Shown here: positions 17,538-25,781 of the stretch, in pieces | How the letters are laid out: every line of letters starts with the position of its first letter | How positions within the stretch are numbered: the first letter of the stretch is position 1 | Source: Speluncibacter jeojiensis | GTDB taxonomy: Bacteria; Actinomycetota; Actinomycetes; Mycobacteriales; Mycobacteriaceae | Assembly: GCF_029589495.1 (NCBI RefSeq) | Contig: NZ_JAAIVF010000002.1 | Coordinates: 372,001 to 436,000, forward strand | DNA length: 64,000 bases | Reading direction: 5' to 3' | Notes under the pieces: model-generated | Told to the model about the DNA's origin: nothing | What the model saw: the letters and a program-made list of their open reading frames with translations, nothing else | Databases searched by the model: none | Position numbers and translations under genes: made by a program

Positions 17538-17570
17538 AACGCTAACGAACCGATAACGAACGCTAACGAA
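17538..17570. promoter_or_regulatory. Three helically phased TAACGAA direct repeats between the receptor operon and the PAS gene
   Basis: TAACGAA occurs at 17543-17549, 17554-17560 and 17564-17570, spaced 11 and 10 bp, about one helical turn each. The outer two are part of longer 12-bp repeats AACGCTAACGAA (17538-17549 and 17559-17570). The block lies 66 nt upstream of the receptor start and 117 nt upstream of the PAS start, a position suited to shared control. Confidence 0.5.
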
Positions 17571-17686
17571 GCAGACAGGGTTCGTCCACTTCGTTGGCTC
17601 GCTCACACTTGTCCCGAACCGTGTAACGGACCACGGTCCCGGTGCGAACCTAAAGGTCAAACGGTCGGGACCATGAAGAGGGAAAT

Positions 17687-18133
17687 ATGCACGACAAGGC
17701 GCTCACCAGCTCCACCGCGGGCGGCATCGACGCGTCCGACTACGCCGAACTGCTCGCCAATCTCGATCTCGCGGTCGCGGTGAACGACACCTGCGGGCGG
17801 ATCTATGCGATCAACGACGCCTTTGCCGATCTGTTCGGTTATTCGGTGCAGGAGGCCCCGCACGTCAACATCCGTCAGATGGTGCCCGCCGACTACGGCG
17901 ACGACCTCGAGCACCACTGGGCGGCACTCGACAGCGGCGAGGCGCGGTCGATGTCCGGCGGCCGCAAATTGATCCACAAGGACGGCAGCACCCGATGGGT
18001 ACGGGTGCACGCCAGCGCGGCACGGCGACAGGATCGGACGCTGGTCCTGACCGTCGTCGAGGACTGGACCGACCACAAGTGGTCGGATCCGGGGTTCATG
18101 GCATCGACGGACCCGGCCGACAGCGGCAACTGA
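17687..18133 (+). CDS. Stand-alone PAS-domain protein
   Basis: 148 residues made up almost entirely of one PAS/S-box domain (about residues 22-130): LDLAVAVNDTCGRIYAINDAFADLFGY, the loop HVNIRQMVPADYGDDLEHHWAAL, and the terminal strands STRWVRVHASAARRQDRTLVLTVVEDWTDHK. No output domain (kinase, GGDEF, HTH) is attached, so it must act through a partner or as a small ligand/redox sensor. It is divergent from the butyrolactone-receptor operon, suggesting that it belongs to the same regulon. AGAGGGAAAT precedes the ATG. It converges with ligD, 18 nt away. Confidence 0.8.
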   Translation: MHDKALTSSTAGGIDASDYAELLANLDLAVAVNDTCGRIYAINDAFADLFGYSVQEAPHVNIRQMVPADYGDDLEHHWAALDSGEARSMSGGRKLIHKDGSTRWVRVHASAARRQDRTLVLTVVEDWTDHKWSDPGFMASTDPADSGN

Positions 18134-18151
18134 TCCGTCCACGCGACCGGA

Positions 18152-20470
18152 TCAGCCGCCGAGTTCCCCGGGGCTCTTGTCCGGACGCAGCCCGCGCCAA
18201 CTCGGATGCCGCAGGTGTCCCGACGCGGTCTGCTCCGCGTACCTGACCTCACCGACCAGTTCCGGCCGCACCCAGCACGCATCCTTGCGGTCCGCCGCGG
18301 GCAGCTCCTCCACGAACGGGCTGTCGGCGCAGCCCAGCTCCCCGAGCCGCTCGGCAAGCGAGGACAGCTGGGCCTCGGTGAACCCGGTGCCGACCCGGCC
18401 CAGATAGCGCAGCCCGCCTTCGCCGGGGAGACCGAGCAGCAACGACCCGAAGGTCGCGGCGCGCGAGCCCTCACCGCGGCGGAAGCCGCCGATCACGACT
18501 TCCGCTGCGTTCCAGTGCTTCTCCTTGATCCACGCCGAACCGCGCCGACCCGGAAGGTAGGTCGAGTCCCGCCGCTTGGCGACCACCCCTTCGAGGCCGC
18601 GCCGACCGCTCTCGGCCAACGCCTGCGCACCCGTGCCGCCGATCCGGTCCGGGACCTCCGCGCGGGTGAGCATGCGCGCCAGCGACTCGAGCACCCTGCG
18701 TCGGTCGTCATATCGCTTGTGCAGCAACGACACCCCGTCGAGGTGGAGCACGTCGAACAGATACAGCACCACCTCCACGCGGCGGCGGACATCCTGCAGC
18801 AGCGCGAAACTCGGTGCGCCGGAAGGGTCGGTCACCACCAGCTCCCCGTCGAGCACCGCCCGGTGGTTGCGCAGGTCCTCCCCCAGCCCGGCGAGCGCCG
18901 GATAGTCGGCGGTGAGGTCGCGGCCGGAGCGGCTGACCAGCCGCAGCCGGCCGCCGTCCACCTCGACGAGCACCCGATAGCCGTCGTACTTGCCCTCGAA
19001 GGCCCACTCGTCCGGGTCGAGTCCGCTGACGGTGCCGGCGGTGGCGAGCATCGGACGCAGCCCGCTGGGCAGGCCCCCGCTCGACAGGTCCGAGCTCGCC
19101 TGGTCTCCCTGGGCCGGCCCCGGCTTCATCCGGTGTACCAGCCACTGCGTGCCGCCGGTACGGATCAGCGCGTACCGCCCGCTGAGACGGTCGCCGTGCA
19201 GGTCGACGATGACCTCGTCGTCGCGCCATTTCTCGGTGTCATAGGTGCCGCGGTCGTAGATCTCGACGTGCCCGCCGCCGTACTCGCCCTTCGGGATGTC
19301 GCCCGCGAAGCCGCCGTACTCGAGCGGGTGGTCCTCCGTCTGGATCGCCAGCCGGTTCTCGCCCGGGTCGTCCGGCAGGTTCTTCGGCACCGCCCACGAG
19401 ACCAGCACGCCGTCGCGTTCGAGCCGGAAGTCCCAGTGCAGCCGGGTCGCATGGTGTTCCTGGACGACGAACGTCGCGCCGGGGCCGGGCGCCGGCGCGG
19501 CGTTCGCGTGCGGGATGGGCTCCGGGGTGCGGCGCGGGTCGCGTTTGCTCCGGTAGTCCGCAAGCCGGTCCGCGGCGTCCTGGCCCGTACCCGTGTCGGG
19601 GTCGAGCCCGGCGAGCAGGTCGCCGTCGCGCCGCAACCGCTCGATCACCTCGTCGTACCGCAGTTGCCGCAGCTGCGGGTCCTCGAGTTCGGCCCATGTC
19701 CGCGGCGCCGCGACCGTCGGCTCCGCGCGACCGCGCAGCGAGTACGGGCAGATCGTCGTCTTATTGGCGTGGTTCTGGCTCCAGTCGATGAACACTTTCC
19801 CCGCCCGGCGGGTCCGCGACATCCTCGCCGTCACCCGGTCGGGCCACTGCCGTTCCAGGATCGTCGCCACCCGGTGCGCCAGGGTCGACGCCGACGCGGA
19901 ACGGATCGGCCGGTCGGCCAACGGCACATACAGGTGGATTCCCTTGCCCCCGCTGGTCACCGGGAAGGCCGGCAGTCCGATCTCGTCGAGTCGGTCGCGG
20001 ATCGCCTGCGCGACCTCGGCGCACTGCGTCAGCGTGACCCCCTCGCCGGGGTCGAGGTCGAACACCAACCGGGTCGCCGGTCCGATCGCGGAGTCGGGCC
20101 CGACCGCGCCGCTCCCGGTGAAGCGCCACTGGGGCACGTGCGCCTCGAGCGCCGCCTGCTGACCCAGCCACGCCAGGCCCGCCACCGATTCGATCAGCGG
20201 ATACCGGACGGTGCGGGCACGATGTTCGATCCGGCGTGCCGGGAGCCAGTGCGGCGCCGAGTCCGGCAGGTTCTTCTCGAAGAACGCATCGTGGTCCACG
20301 CCGTTCGGCCAGCGCTTGCGGGTCACAGGCCGGCACCGCAGGTGCGGCAGCATCGCCGGGGCCACGCCGAGGAAGTACTCGATCACGTCGCCCTTGGTCG
20401 TCCCGGTCGCCGGATACATCACCTTGTCGCGGTTGGTGAACTCGACCCGTCGACCGTCGAAGGTCGCCAC
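18152..20470 (-). CDS. ligD: Multifunctional NHEJ DNA ligase LigD (polymerase-phosphoesterase-ligase)
   Basis: 772 residues in the mycobacterial order POL-PE-LIG. The primase-like polymerase domain (1-290) has the metal-binding pair D138/D140 in RLVFDLDPGEG; the 3'-phosphoesterase domain (about 330-450) has HHATRLHWDFRLE; the ATP-dependent ligase domain has the adenylation Lys K494 in EGKYDGYR, then the RSGRDLT and WIKEKH motifs and a C-terminal OB fold (VGEVRYAEQT). It repairs double-strand breaks with Ku in non-dividing cells. Length is close to the 759 residues of M. tuberculosis LigD. It is divergent from ku across only 50 nt, so the pair shares a promoter region. Confidence 0.95.
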   Translation of the reverse strand: MATFDGRRVEFTNRDKVMYPATGTTKGDVIEYFLGVAPAMLPHLRCRPVTRKRWPNGVDHDAFFEKNLPDSAPHWLPARRIEHRARTVRYPLIESVAGLAWLGQQAALEAHVPQWRFTGSGAVGPDSAIGPATRLVFDLDPGEGVTLTQCAEVAQAIRDRLDEIGLPAFPVTSGGKGIHLYVPLADRPIRSASASTLAHRVATILERQWPDRVTARMSRTRRAGKVFIDWSQNHANKTTICPYSLRGRAEPTVAAPRTWAELEDPQLRQLRYDEVIERLRRDGDLLAGLDPDTGTGQDAADRLADYRSKRDPRRTPEPIPHANAAPAPGPGATFVVQEHHATRLHWDFRLERDGVLVSWAVPKNLPDDPGENRLAIQTEDHPLEYGGFAGDIPKGEYGGGHVEIYDRGTYDTEKWRDDEVIVDLHGDRLSGRYALIRTGGTQWLVHRMKPGPAQGDQASSDLSSGGLPSGLRPMLATAGTVSGLDPDEWAFEGKYDGYRVLVEVDGGRLRLVSRSGRDLTADYPALAGLGEDLRNHRAVLDGELVVTDPSGAPSFALLQDVRRRVEVVLYLFDVLHLDGVSLLHKRYDDRRRVLESLARMLTRAEVPDRIGGTGAQALAESGRRGLEGVVAKRRDSTYLPGRRGSAWIKEKHWNAAEVVIGGFRRGEGSRAATFGSLLLGLPGEGGLRYLGRVGTGFTEAQLSSLAERLGELGCADSPFVEELPAADRKDACWVRPELVGEVRYAEQTASGHLRHPSWRGLRPDKSPGELGG

Positions 20471-20520
20471 GTTGCGAGATTAACCGGCACGAACCCTTCG
20501 TGACCGGCCATAATGCGAAG

Positions 20521-21336
20521 ATGCGGTCGATCTGGAAGGGCTCGCTCGCGTTCGGTCTGGTCAACGTCCCGGTCAAGGCCTACGCCGCGACCGAGGACCA
20601 CGACCTGAAGTTCGGTCAGGTGCACGCGGCGGACCACGGCAAGATCCGCTACCGGCGGGTCTGCGAGGTGTGCGGCGAGACGGTCCAGTTCACCGACATC
20701 GCCCGCGCCTACACCGCCGACGACGGCCGCAGCGTCATCATCACCGACGACGACCTCGCGACGCTGCCCGAGGAATCCGCGCACGAGATCGAGGTGCTCG
20801 AGTTCGTCGCCGAGGACGAACTCGACCCGATCACCTTCGATCGCAGCTATTTCCTGGAGCCGTCCGGACCGTCACCGAAGGCCTACGCACTGCTGCGCCG
20901 CACGCTCGAGGACACCGGCCGGGTGGCCATCGTCCATTTCGCGCTGCGCCGCAAGACCCGGCTCGCGACGCTGCGGGTGCGCGGCGACGCCCTGCTGGTG
21001 CAGACGCTGCTGTGGCCGGACGAGGTGCGCACCGCCGACTTCCCGGTGCTGGACAAGGACGTCACGGTCAAGGACGCCGAACTGGCGATGGCGAAGACAC
21101 TGGTGGACAGCATGTCCGCGAGCTTCGACCCCGACCGGTATCACGACACGTATCAAGAGGAGCTCGCCGAACTGGTCGAGGCGAAGCTCGAGGGCGGCGA
21201 GGCCTTCGGCCCTGCGACCACGGAAATCGGGGGCGGCGACGCGGACGCCGAGGTCATCGATCTGCTGACCGCGCTGGAGAAGAGCGTCCGAGCGACCACC
21301 GGGGACACCGGGGGTCGACGCGGCGCCACCCGGTAG
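20521..21336 (+). CDS. ku: Ku, DNA-end-binding NHEJ protein
   Basis: 271 residues, the usual size of bacterial Ku (about 273). N-terminal MRSIWKGSLAFGLVNVPVKAYAAT is the family signature; KIRYRRVCEVCGETV, the bridging region ELDPITFDRSYFLEP and TLLWPDEVR follow, and the C-terminus after about residue 250 is short and basic. The homodimer encircles DNA ends and recruits LigD, which is divergently encoded next door. ATG at 20521 is preferred to GTG at 20500 because the family begins with M-R-S/A-I-W-K-G. Confidence 0.95.
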   Translation: MRSIWKGSLAFGLVNVPVKAYAATEDHDLKFGQVHAADHGKIRYRRVCEVCGETVQFTDIARAYTADDGRSVIITDDDLATLPEESAHEIEVLEFVAEDELDPITFDRSYFLEPSGPSPKAYALLRRTLEDTGRVAIVHFALRRKTRLATLRVRGDALLVQTLLWPDEVRTADFPVLDKDVTVKDAELAMAKTLVDSMSASFDPDRYHDTYQEELAELVEAKLEGGEAFGPATTEIGGGDADAEVIDLLTALEKSVRATTGDTGGRRGATR

Positions 21337-21387
21337 CAAGCAGGCGGCAAAACACGCCGGTACTGGATCGAACGTCTCGATCATCAC

Positions 21388-21416
21388 TGTTAAGGTCACC
21401 ACACGCGTGGTATATC
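21388..21416 (+). promoter_or_regulatory. Possible promoter of the DUF3068 gene
   Basis: TGTTAA at 21388-21393 and TATATC at 21411-21416, spaced 17 bp, lie in the AT-richest part of the 168-nt gap between ku and the DUF3068 gene. The match to a housekeeping promoter is fair, not strong. Confidence 0.35.
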
Positions 21417-21504
21417 CGTGCCCACAGGTGGGTTCGGCGACTACTCGCGCAGGTTTCGTTGGTTGCAGAAGGTCTGCGCGAGCACTGTTGAGGAGACAAC
21501 GACA

Positions 21505-22707
21505 ATGGCCAATAGCCCCGGTAGGACGTCACGGATCCTCGCCTGTGTGCTGGTCGCGCTGGGCGCGTTCCTGCTCACCTGCGCGGCGCTGCTGCCGACC
21601 TACACCAAGAGTCACGCGCTCAAGACGCCGCTGGACCTCGAGGTCACCATCGTCGCGAACGGCAAGGGCTCGGTCCTCGACGTCGCCTCGCTCGCGTCCG
21701 GCACCGCGCACGTCGACAAGGACGTGCCGCTGACCGTGCAGCGCTTCGTCACAGTCGAGGACCCGTCGAACGCAGACATCATGACCGTCCAGTCCGGGCA
21801 GACCCTGCGCCGCGGCGACAAGAGCGGCGACGCCGCGGTCGTCAACGCGTTGGTCGACCGGGTCACCGTCGACCGCAAGACCTCGATGCCGACGAACGAC
21901 CCGGTCGGCACCATCCAGACGCAGCCGGGCCGCCCGGGCATCCCGGTCGAACGCCACGGCCTGCAGTACAAGTGGCCGTTCGACGTGGAGAAGAAGACCT
22001 ACCCGTACTTCGACGTCACCGCCCGCACCACCAACCCGATCGATTTCGTCGACCAGACCGAGATCAACGGCATGAAGGTGTACAAGTTCCACCAGGTCGT
22101 GCCGGTCACGGACCTGTCGAAGACCGCGCCCGGCAGCGACAACCTGGTCAGCCTGCCGGCGAAGAACTGGGGCCTGCCGGGTGACGCGCCGGTCACCATG
22201 CACCGCTACTACACCGACGACCGCACCATGTGGGTCGACCCGGTCACCGGCACCATCATCAAGTCGACCGACCACATGACCCAGTACTTCGGCCGCAACC
22301 CCGAAGAGCGCGCGCTGACCGTGCTGGACATGAACGTCAGCTTCAACGAGGCGACCATCGAGTACCAGATCAACCAGGCGAAGGACGGCCAGGACAAGAT
22401 CTCGCTGTACACCCGGATCCTGCCGCTCGTCGCCCTGATCGTCGGCCTGATCGCGCTGATCGGCGGCGTCATCCTCGGCCTGCGCTCGGTCAAGCAGCGG
22501 GGCGTGTCGATGAAGAAGCAGGCCCCGGCCGGCAGCGGCGACCCGGCGTTCGACAACGCCGAGACGCAGGTGATCGACTACGGCAAGGGCGGACCCGCCG
22601 GCCAGGACTGGGGCGAGGCCAACACCGAGGTCTTCCCCGCGGCCGACCAGCACGAGCACGGTTCCCACGAGAAGGGGACCGACGAGGGCCCGGCCAACCG
22701 GGACTGA
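21505..22707 (+). CDS. DUF3068 (PorA-family) envelope protein
   Basis: 400 residues: N-terminal helix (ILACVLVALGAFLLTCAALLP), a large extracytoplasmic domain (about 35-310), a second helix near residue 312-338 (ILPLVALIVGLIALIGGVILG) and a hydrophilic cytoplasmic tail rich in Gly, Asp and Glu. It corresponds to M. tuberculosis Rv0227c; the corynebacterial relative has been connected to lipomannan maturation and lipoarabinomannan synthesis. ATG at 21505 follows GAGGAGACAACGAC. Its leader carries GAGCACTGTTG right before the ribosome binding site, nearly identical to the repeats upstream of the next gene. A 17-bp hairpin follows the stop. Confidence 0.85.
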   Translation: MANSPGRTSRILACVLVALGAFLLTCAALLPTYTKSHALKTPLDLEVTIVANGKGSVLDVASLASGTAHVDKDVPLTVQRFVTVEDPSNADIMTVQSGQTLRRGDKSGDAAVVNALVDRVTVDRKTSMPTNDPVGTIQTQPGRPGIPVERHGLQYKWPFDVEKKTYPYFDVTARTTNPIDFVDQTEINGMKVYKFHQVVPVTDLSKTAPGSDNLVSLPAKNWGLPGDAPVTMHRYYTDDRTMWVDPVTGTIIKSTDHMTQYFGRNPEERALTVLDMNVSFNEATIEYQINQAKDGQDKISLYTRILPLVALIVGLIALIGGVILGLRSVKQRGVSMKKQAPAGSGDPAFDNAETQVIDYGKGGPAGQDWGEANTEVFPAADQHEHGSHEKGTDEGPANRD

Positions 22708-22718
22708 TCGCTCCACTT

Positions 22719-22756
22719 CCGAATGCCCCGCTCACGCGTGTGAGCGGGGCATTCGG
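22719..22756 (+). terminator. Strong hairpin after the DUF3068 gene
   Basis: Perfect 17-bp stem (left arm CCGAATGCCCCGCTCAC, 22719-22735; right arm 22740-22756) with a GCGT loop, starting 11 nt after the stop. There is no T-run, as is common in high-GC actinobacteria. Confidence 0.8.
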
Positions 22757-22796
22757 CATTCTCTGGCCGGGAATGCACCCTCCTCGCCAAAAGCGA

Positions 22797-22859
22797 GAGC
22801 AGTGCTCTTGACTCGGATCCGCGAGCAGTGTTCACTGAACTCGACAGAGAGCACTGTTC
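22797..22859. promoter_or_regulatory. Array of three 11-bp palindromic operators, 26-bp period
   Basis: GAGCAGTGCTC (22797-22807), GAGCAGTGTTC (22823-22833) and GAGCACTGTTC (22849-22859) share the consensus GAGCA-S-TG-Y-TC and start exactly 26 bp apart. The last ends 18 nt before the ATG of the F420-type gene, just before its ribosome binding site. This looks like a multi-site operator for a dimeric repressor (TetR or similar) acting cooperatively. Confidence 0.65.
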
Positions 22860-22877
22860 ACAATCTGAGGAGACGTG

Positions 22878-23336
22878 ATGACCAGCTACGACAGCACCCG
22901 CAACATCCGGCCCGACGGCCGCGTCGCTCCGCTGATGAACCGCGCCGTCGCGGGACTGACAAGTCGCGGGATCAGCCTGTTCGGCAGCCGGATCCTGTCG
23001 GTGCGCGGCCGCAAGAGCGGCGAGTGGCGCAACACCCCGGTCAACGTCCTCGACCACGACGGGCAGCGCTACCTGGTCGCCCCGCGCGGGCACACCCAGT
23101 GGGTCCGCAATCTGCGGGCGAGCGGCGAGGGACTGCTGCGGGTGGGCCGGCGCACCGAGACGTTCAGCGCCGTCGAGATGACCGATGCCGACAAGCCCGA
23201 GGTGCTGCGGGCGTACCTGCGGCGGTGGAAGTTCGAGGTGGGCGTGTTCTTCGACGGCATCGGAGCAGATGCCTCGGACGAGACGCTGCTGTCGATCGCG
23301 CCCGGCTACCCGGTTTTCCGGATCCACACCGTCTAG
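22878..23336 (+). CDS. F420-type (DDN/nitroreductase family) flavin oxidoreductase
   Basis: 152 residues of the split-barrel deazaflavin-dependent nitroreductase (DUF385/Ddn) family. Recognisable segments are LSVRGRKSGEWRNTPVNVLDHDGQRYLVAPRGHTQWVRNLRASGEG, the F420 phosphate-binding and core region, and the C-terminal GYPVFRIHTV. Family members reduce quinones, nitro compounds or other electrophiles with F420H2; the substrate here is unknown. ATG at 22878 follows GAGGAGACGTG; a GTG directly in front is less likely. Three palindromic operators crowd its leader, so it is probably tightly repressed and inducible; no regulator gene is adjacent. Confidence 0.85.
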   Translation: MTSYDSTRNIRPDGRVAPLMNRAVAGLTSRGISLFGSRILSVRGRKSGEWRNTPVNVLDHDGQRYLVAPRGHTQWVRNLRASGEGLLRVGRRTETFSAVEMTDADKPEVLRAYLRRWKFEVGVFFDGIGADASDETLLSIAPGYPVFRIHTV

Positions 23337-23461
23337 CACAGCGGCGCGGGCCCCGTCTTTCGGCCACCCCCCGACCCACCCCCAGGATTCGGTACTAACG
23401 TGCCCCGTTGATCGTGCACGATTAAGAGTCCGCCAACGGCGGGTGAACGGGAGGCACCGGG

Positions 23462-24532
23462 GTGACCGAGCTCGAGGAGCATGCGTCCGGCAGCACCCCG
23501 CCGGACCCCGGACCCGACCGCCCGCCGCGCGACCTGACCAAGGTGCGCCGCATCGCGCTGGCCACCTGGCTCGCGCTCGTCGTGCTGCGGCTGGCGCTGC
23601 TGGGCGTCTCGTTCGACCGCACCCAGATCCTGCTGCTGATCGTGCCGGGGCTGATGGTCGCGTGCATTGGCCGGCGTCGGATGGTCACGGTCGCGCTCGA
23701 TTGGCTGCCGTTCGCGCTGCTGCTCGTCGCCTACGACCTCAGCCGCCGCGTCACCAGCGTGATCGGGCTGCCGGTGCACTGGCACCTGGGTCCGGACGCA
23801 GACCGTGCGATGTTCGGCGAGGTCCCGACGGTGTGGCTGCAATCGCACCTGAAAACCGCCACCCCCAGCTGGTGGGAGGTGATCATCAGCGCGATCTACA
23901 TCTCGTTCTTCATCGTCCCCTACGCGATCGCCGCGGTGCTGTGGCTGCGCGACCGCGTGGTCTGGCGCAAGTACATCTACCGGTTCATCGTGATGTCGTT
24001 CCTGGCGCTGGTCGGTTACGTCCTGGTGCCCGCGGCCCCGCCGTGGGCGGCCGCCCGCTGCACCCCCGCGGAGGTCGCCGACGGCCCGTCCGCGCCGGCC
24101 TGCATGTTCGAGTCGCCGGCCGGGGTGCCCGACGGCGGGCTGCTGGGCCCGGTCCATCCGCACAATCCGGGCGCGGAGCCGTACGTCGAGCGACTGTCGA
24201 ACCGCGGCTGGGACACCCTGCACTTCGGCGCCGCCAGCACGATGGTCGACTCGAACCAGGCCAGTTCGAACCTGGTCGCGGCGATCCCGTCGCTGCACGC
24301 GGGCCTGACCGCGATGGTGATGGCGTTCCTGTGGCCGCTGGTCCGGCGACGCTGGAGACCGCTGCTCGCCGCGTACGCGCTGGGCATGGCGTTCGCGCTG
24401 GTCTACACCGGCGAGCACTACATCACGGACATCCTCATCGGCTGGGCGCTCGCGGCCGCCGTGCTCGTCGGGTTCGGCTGGTTCGACCGGTGGCGGGAGC
24501 GTCGGCGACCGACCGCAGCACCAACGCCGTGA
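23462..24532 (+). CDS. PAP2-superfamily membrane phosphatase/phosphotransferase
   Basis: 356 residues with about six helices and a long extracytoplasmic loop (about 190-265, containing two Cys). The PAP2 motifs are C-terminal: AAIPSLHAGLTAMV (Ser-x-x-His acid) and YTGEHYITDILIGW (catalytic His and Asp). It is of the PAP2_3 / inositol-phosphoceramide-synthase-like subgroup, in which actinobacterial members are suspected of lipid or glycolipid head-group transfer. GTG start at 23462 with GGGAGGCACC upstream. Its last 98 bp overlap the 3' end of the convergent flippase gene; both frames look genuine through most of the overlap. Confidence 0.82.
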   Translation: MTELEEHASGSTPPDPGPDRPPRDLTKVRRIALATWLALVVLRLALLGVSFDRTQILLLIVPGLMVACIGRRRMVTVALDWLPFALLLVAYDLSRRVTSVIGLPVHWHLGPDADRAMFGEVPTVWLQSHLKTATPSWWEVIISAIYISFFIVPYAIAAVLWLRDRVVWRKYIYRFIVMSFLALVGYVLVPAAPPWAAARCTPAEVADGPSAPACMFESPAGVPDGGLLGPVHPHNPGAEPYVERLSNRGWDTLHFGAASTMVDSNQASSNLVAAIPSLHAGLTAMVMAFLWPLVRRRWRPLLAAYALGMAFALVYTGEHYITDILIGWALAAAVLVGFGWFDRWRERRRPTAAPTP

Positions 24533-25715
24533 CGACCGCCGTCGTCACCGCGGCACAGGCGACGGCGGAGACCAGCAGCGCGGTGACCGATCCGGCCAGC
24601 GGCAGCACGACCGCCTCGACGGCCACGCCGACCCAGGCGACCCCGGCGAATCCGGTGCGCTCTCGGGCGATCGTCGACAGCAGCGCACCCTGCAGCAACG
24701 CCAGGATCGCGCCCTCGAGCGCGAACAACCACAACAGCCCGGTCACCGGGCGGTAGGCGTCGCCGACCAGCAGCGGCACCAGCGGCGCGGCGACCGCCGC
24801 GGCCAGCACCGCGAGCACACCGACCCCGGCGAGCACCAGCAGCGCGGTCCGCACGGCCCGCGCCGAGTGGTCGGGGTTCGCCATCCGCGGATAGAGCACG
24901 ACGCCGACCGCCTGGGGCAGCCAGAACGCCGCCTTGGTGGCGATCGCCCCCATCGCATACAGGCCCGCGTGGTCCTCGTCGAGGACCGCGCGGGCCACGA
25001 TCAGGTCGAGCGAGGTGAGCACGACCAGCACCAACTGCACCTGCGAGGCCAGCAGCACCGCGACCACACCGGCGGTCCGCCCGGCCGGGTCGATCCGCAG
25101 CCCGGACTGCAATCCCGTGCGCGCCATCAGGTGCGCCGCCCCCGCCGCCACCGCGGTGCCGACCGCGCCGGCCAGCAGCGCGGCCGCCGGTCCGCCGCCG
25201 GCCCACAGCACGGCGACGCCGGGGATCACCCGTGCGAGCCCCGCCCCGGCCAGCACCGCGCTGAGCGGTCCGAACCGTCCCTGACCCTGCAGCAGGCCCT
25301 GTTCGGCGCCGAGCAGCACCAGCAGTGGGGCGGCGACCAGCGCGGCGGCCGCGGTCCACTCCCCGGTGCCCAGCACCGCCGCGCACAGCGGCGTCGCCGC
25401 GGCGGCCAGCAGCGCGGCGATGACCGTGCAGCGGTAGCCGAGCCGGCGGGCGCCGGCCGGGTCCGCCCCGCGGGCAACCTCGCGGGCCACCACGGTCTGC
25501 AGTGCGAGGGCGGGAACAGCGATGACCAACTGGGCGGTCAGCAGGCTGGCGAACTCGCCGTAGCCGTCGGGTTGCAGGAATCGCCCGGCCACCAGGTGCA
25601 GCAGGTAGGCGGCGACGTTCGCGGTCATCGAACCGACAGTCACCATCGTCATCCCGGTCAACGCGGCCCGCCTTGCCGTCGAACCGTCCTGCCGGGGCAT
25701 CTCCACGTCGCTCAT
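24435..25715 (-). CDS. Oligosaccharide flippase-like membrane protein (MATE/Wzx type)
   Basis: 426 residues with about 12-14 hydrophobic helices and few charged loops. MTMVTVGSMTANVAAYLLHLVAGRFLQPDGYGEFASLL near the N-terminus is the classic opening of polysaccharide-biosynthesis flippases (loop with Gly-x-Tyr/Phe-Gly-x-Phe). It probably moves a lipid-linked glycan or other lipid across the plasma membrane. It is divergent from the Rv0226c-like membrane gene with 66 nt between starts and lies in the envelope-glycan block. The C-terminal 25 residues are Arg-rich and overlap the PAP2 gene on the opposite strand. Confidence 0.8.
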   Translation of the reverse strand: MSDVEMPRQDGSTARRAALTGMTMVTVGSMTANVAAYLLHLVAGRFLQPDGYGEFASLLTAQLVIAVPALALQTVVAREVARGADPAGARRLGYRCTVIAALLAAAATPLCAAVLGTGEWTAAAALVAAPLLVLLGAEQGLLQGQGRFGPLSAVLAGAGLARVIPGVAVLWAGGGPAAALLAGAVGTAVAAGAAHLMARTGLQSGLRIDPAGRTAGVVAVLLASQVQLVLVVLTSLDLIVARAVLDEDHAGLYAMGAIATKAAFWLPQAVGVVLYPRMANPDHSARAVRTALLVLAGVGVLAVLAAAVAAPLVPLLVGDAYRPVTGLLWLFALEGAILALLQGALLSTIARERTGFAGVAWVGVAVEAVVLPLAGSVTALLVSAVACAAVTTAVVTALVLRSVADAPATGRTSRTRRARRPRAPSR

Positions 25716-25781
25716 GATGTCACCCCGCGCGCGGGTGCCCGCCCGCGCCGGCGCCGCGATCGCGCCCGTAGGGTTCCGGGG

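Noticed and set aside
17687-18133. Considered as part of a two-component sensor
   Set aside because: No kinase or other output domain in or beside the PAS protein; the flanking genes are ligD and a TetR operon.
22797-22859. Short repeats considered as a CRISPR array
   Set aside because: Units are only 11 bp, palindromic and 26 bp apart with spacers too short; no cas genes. They fit operators.
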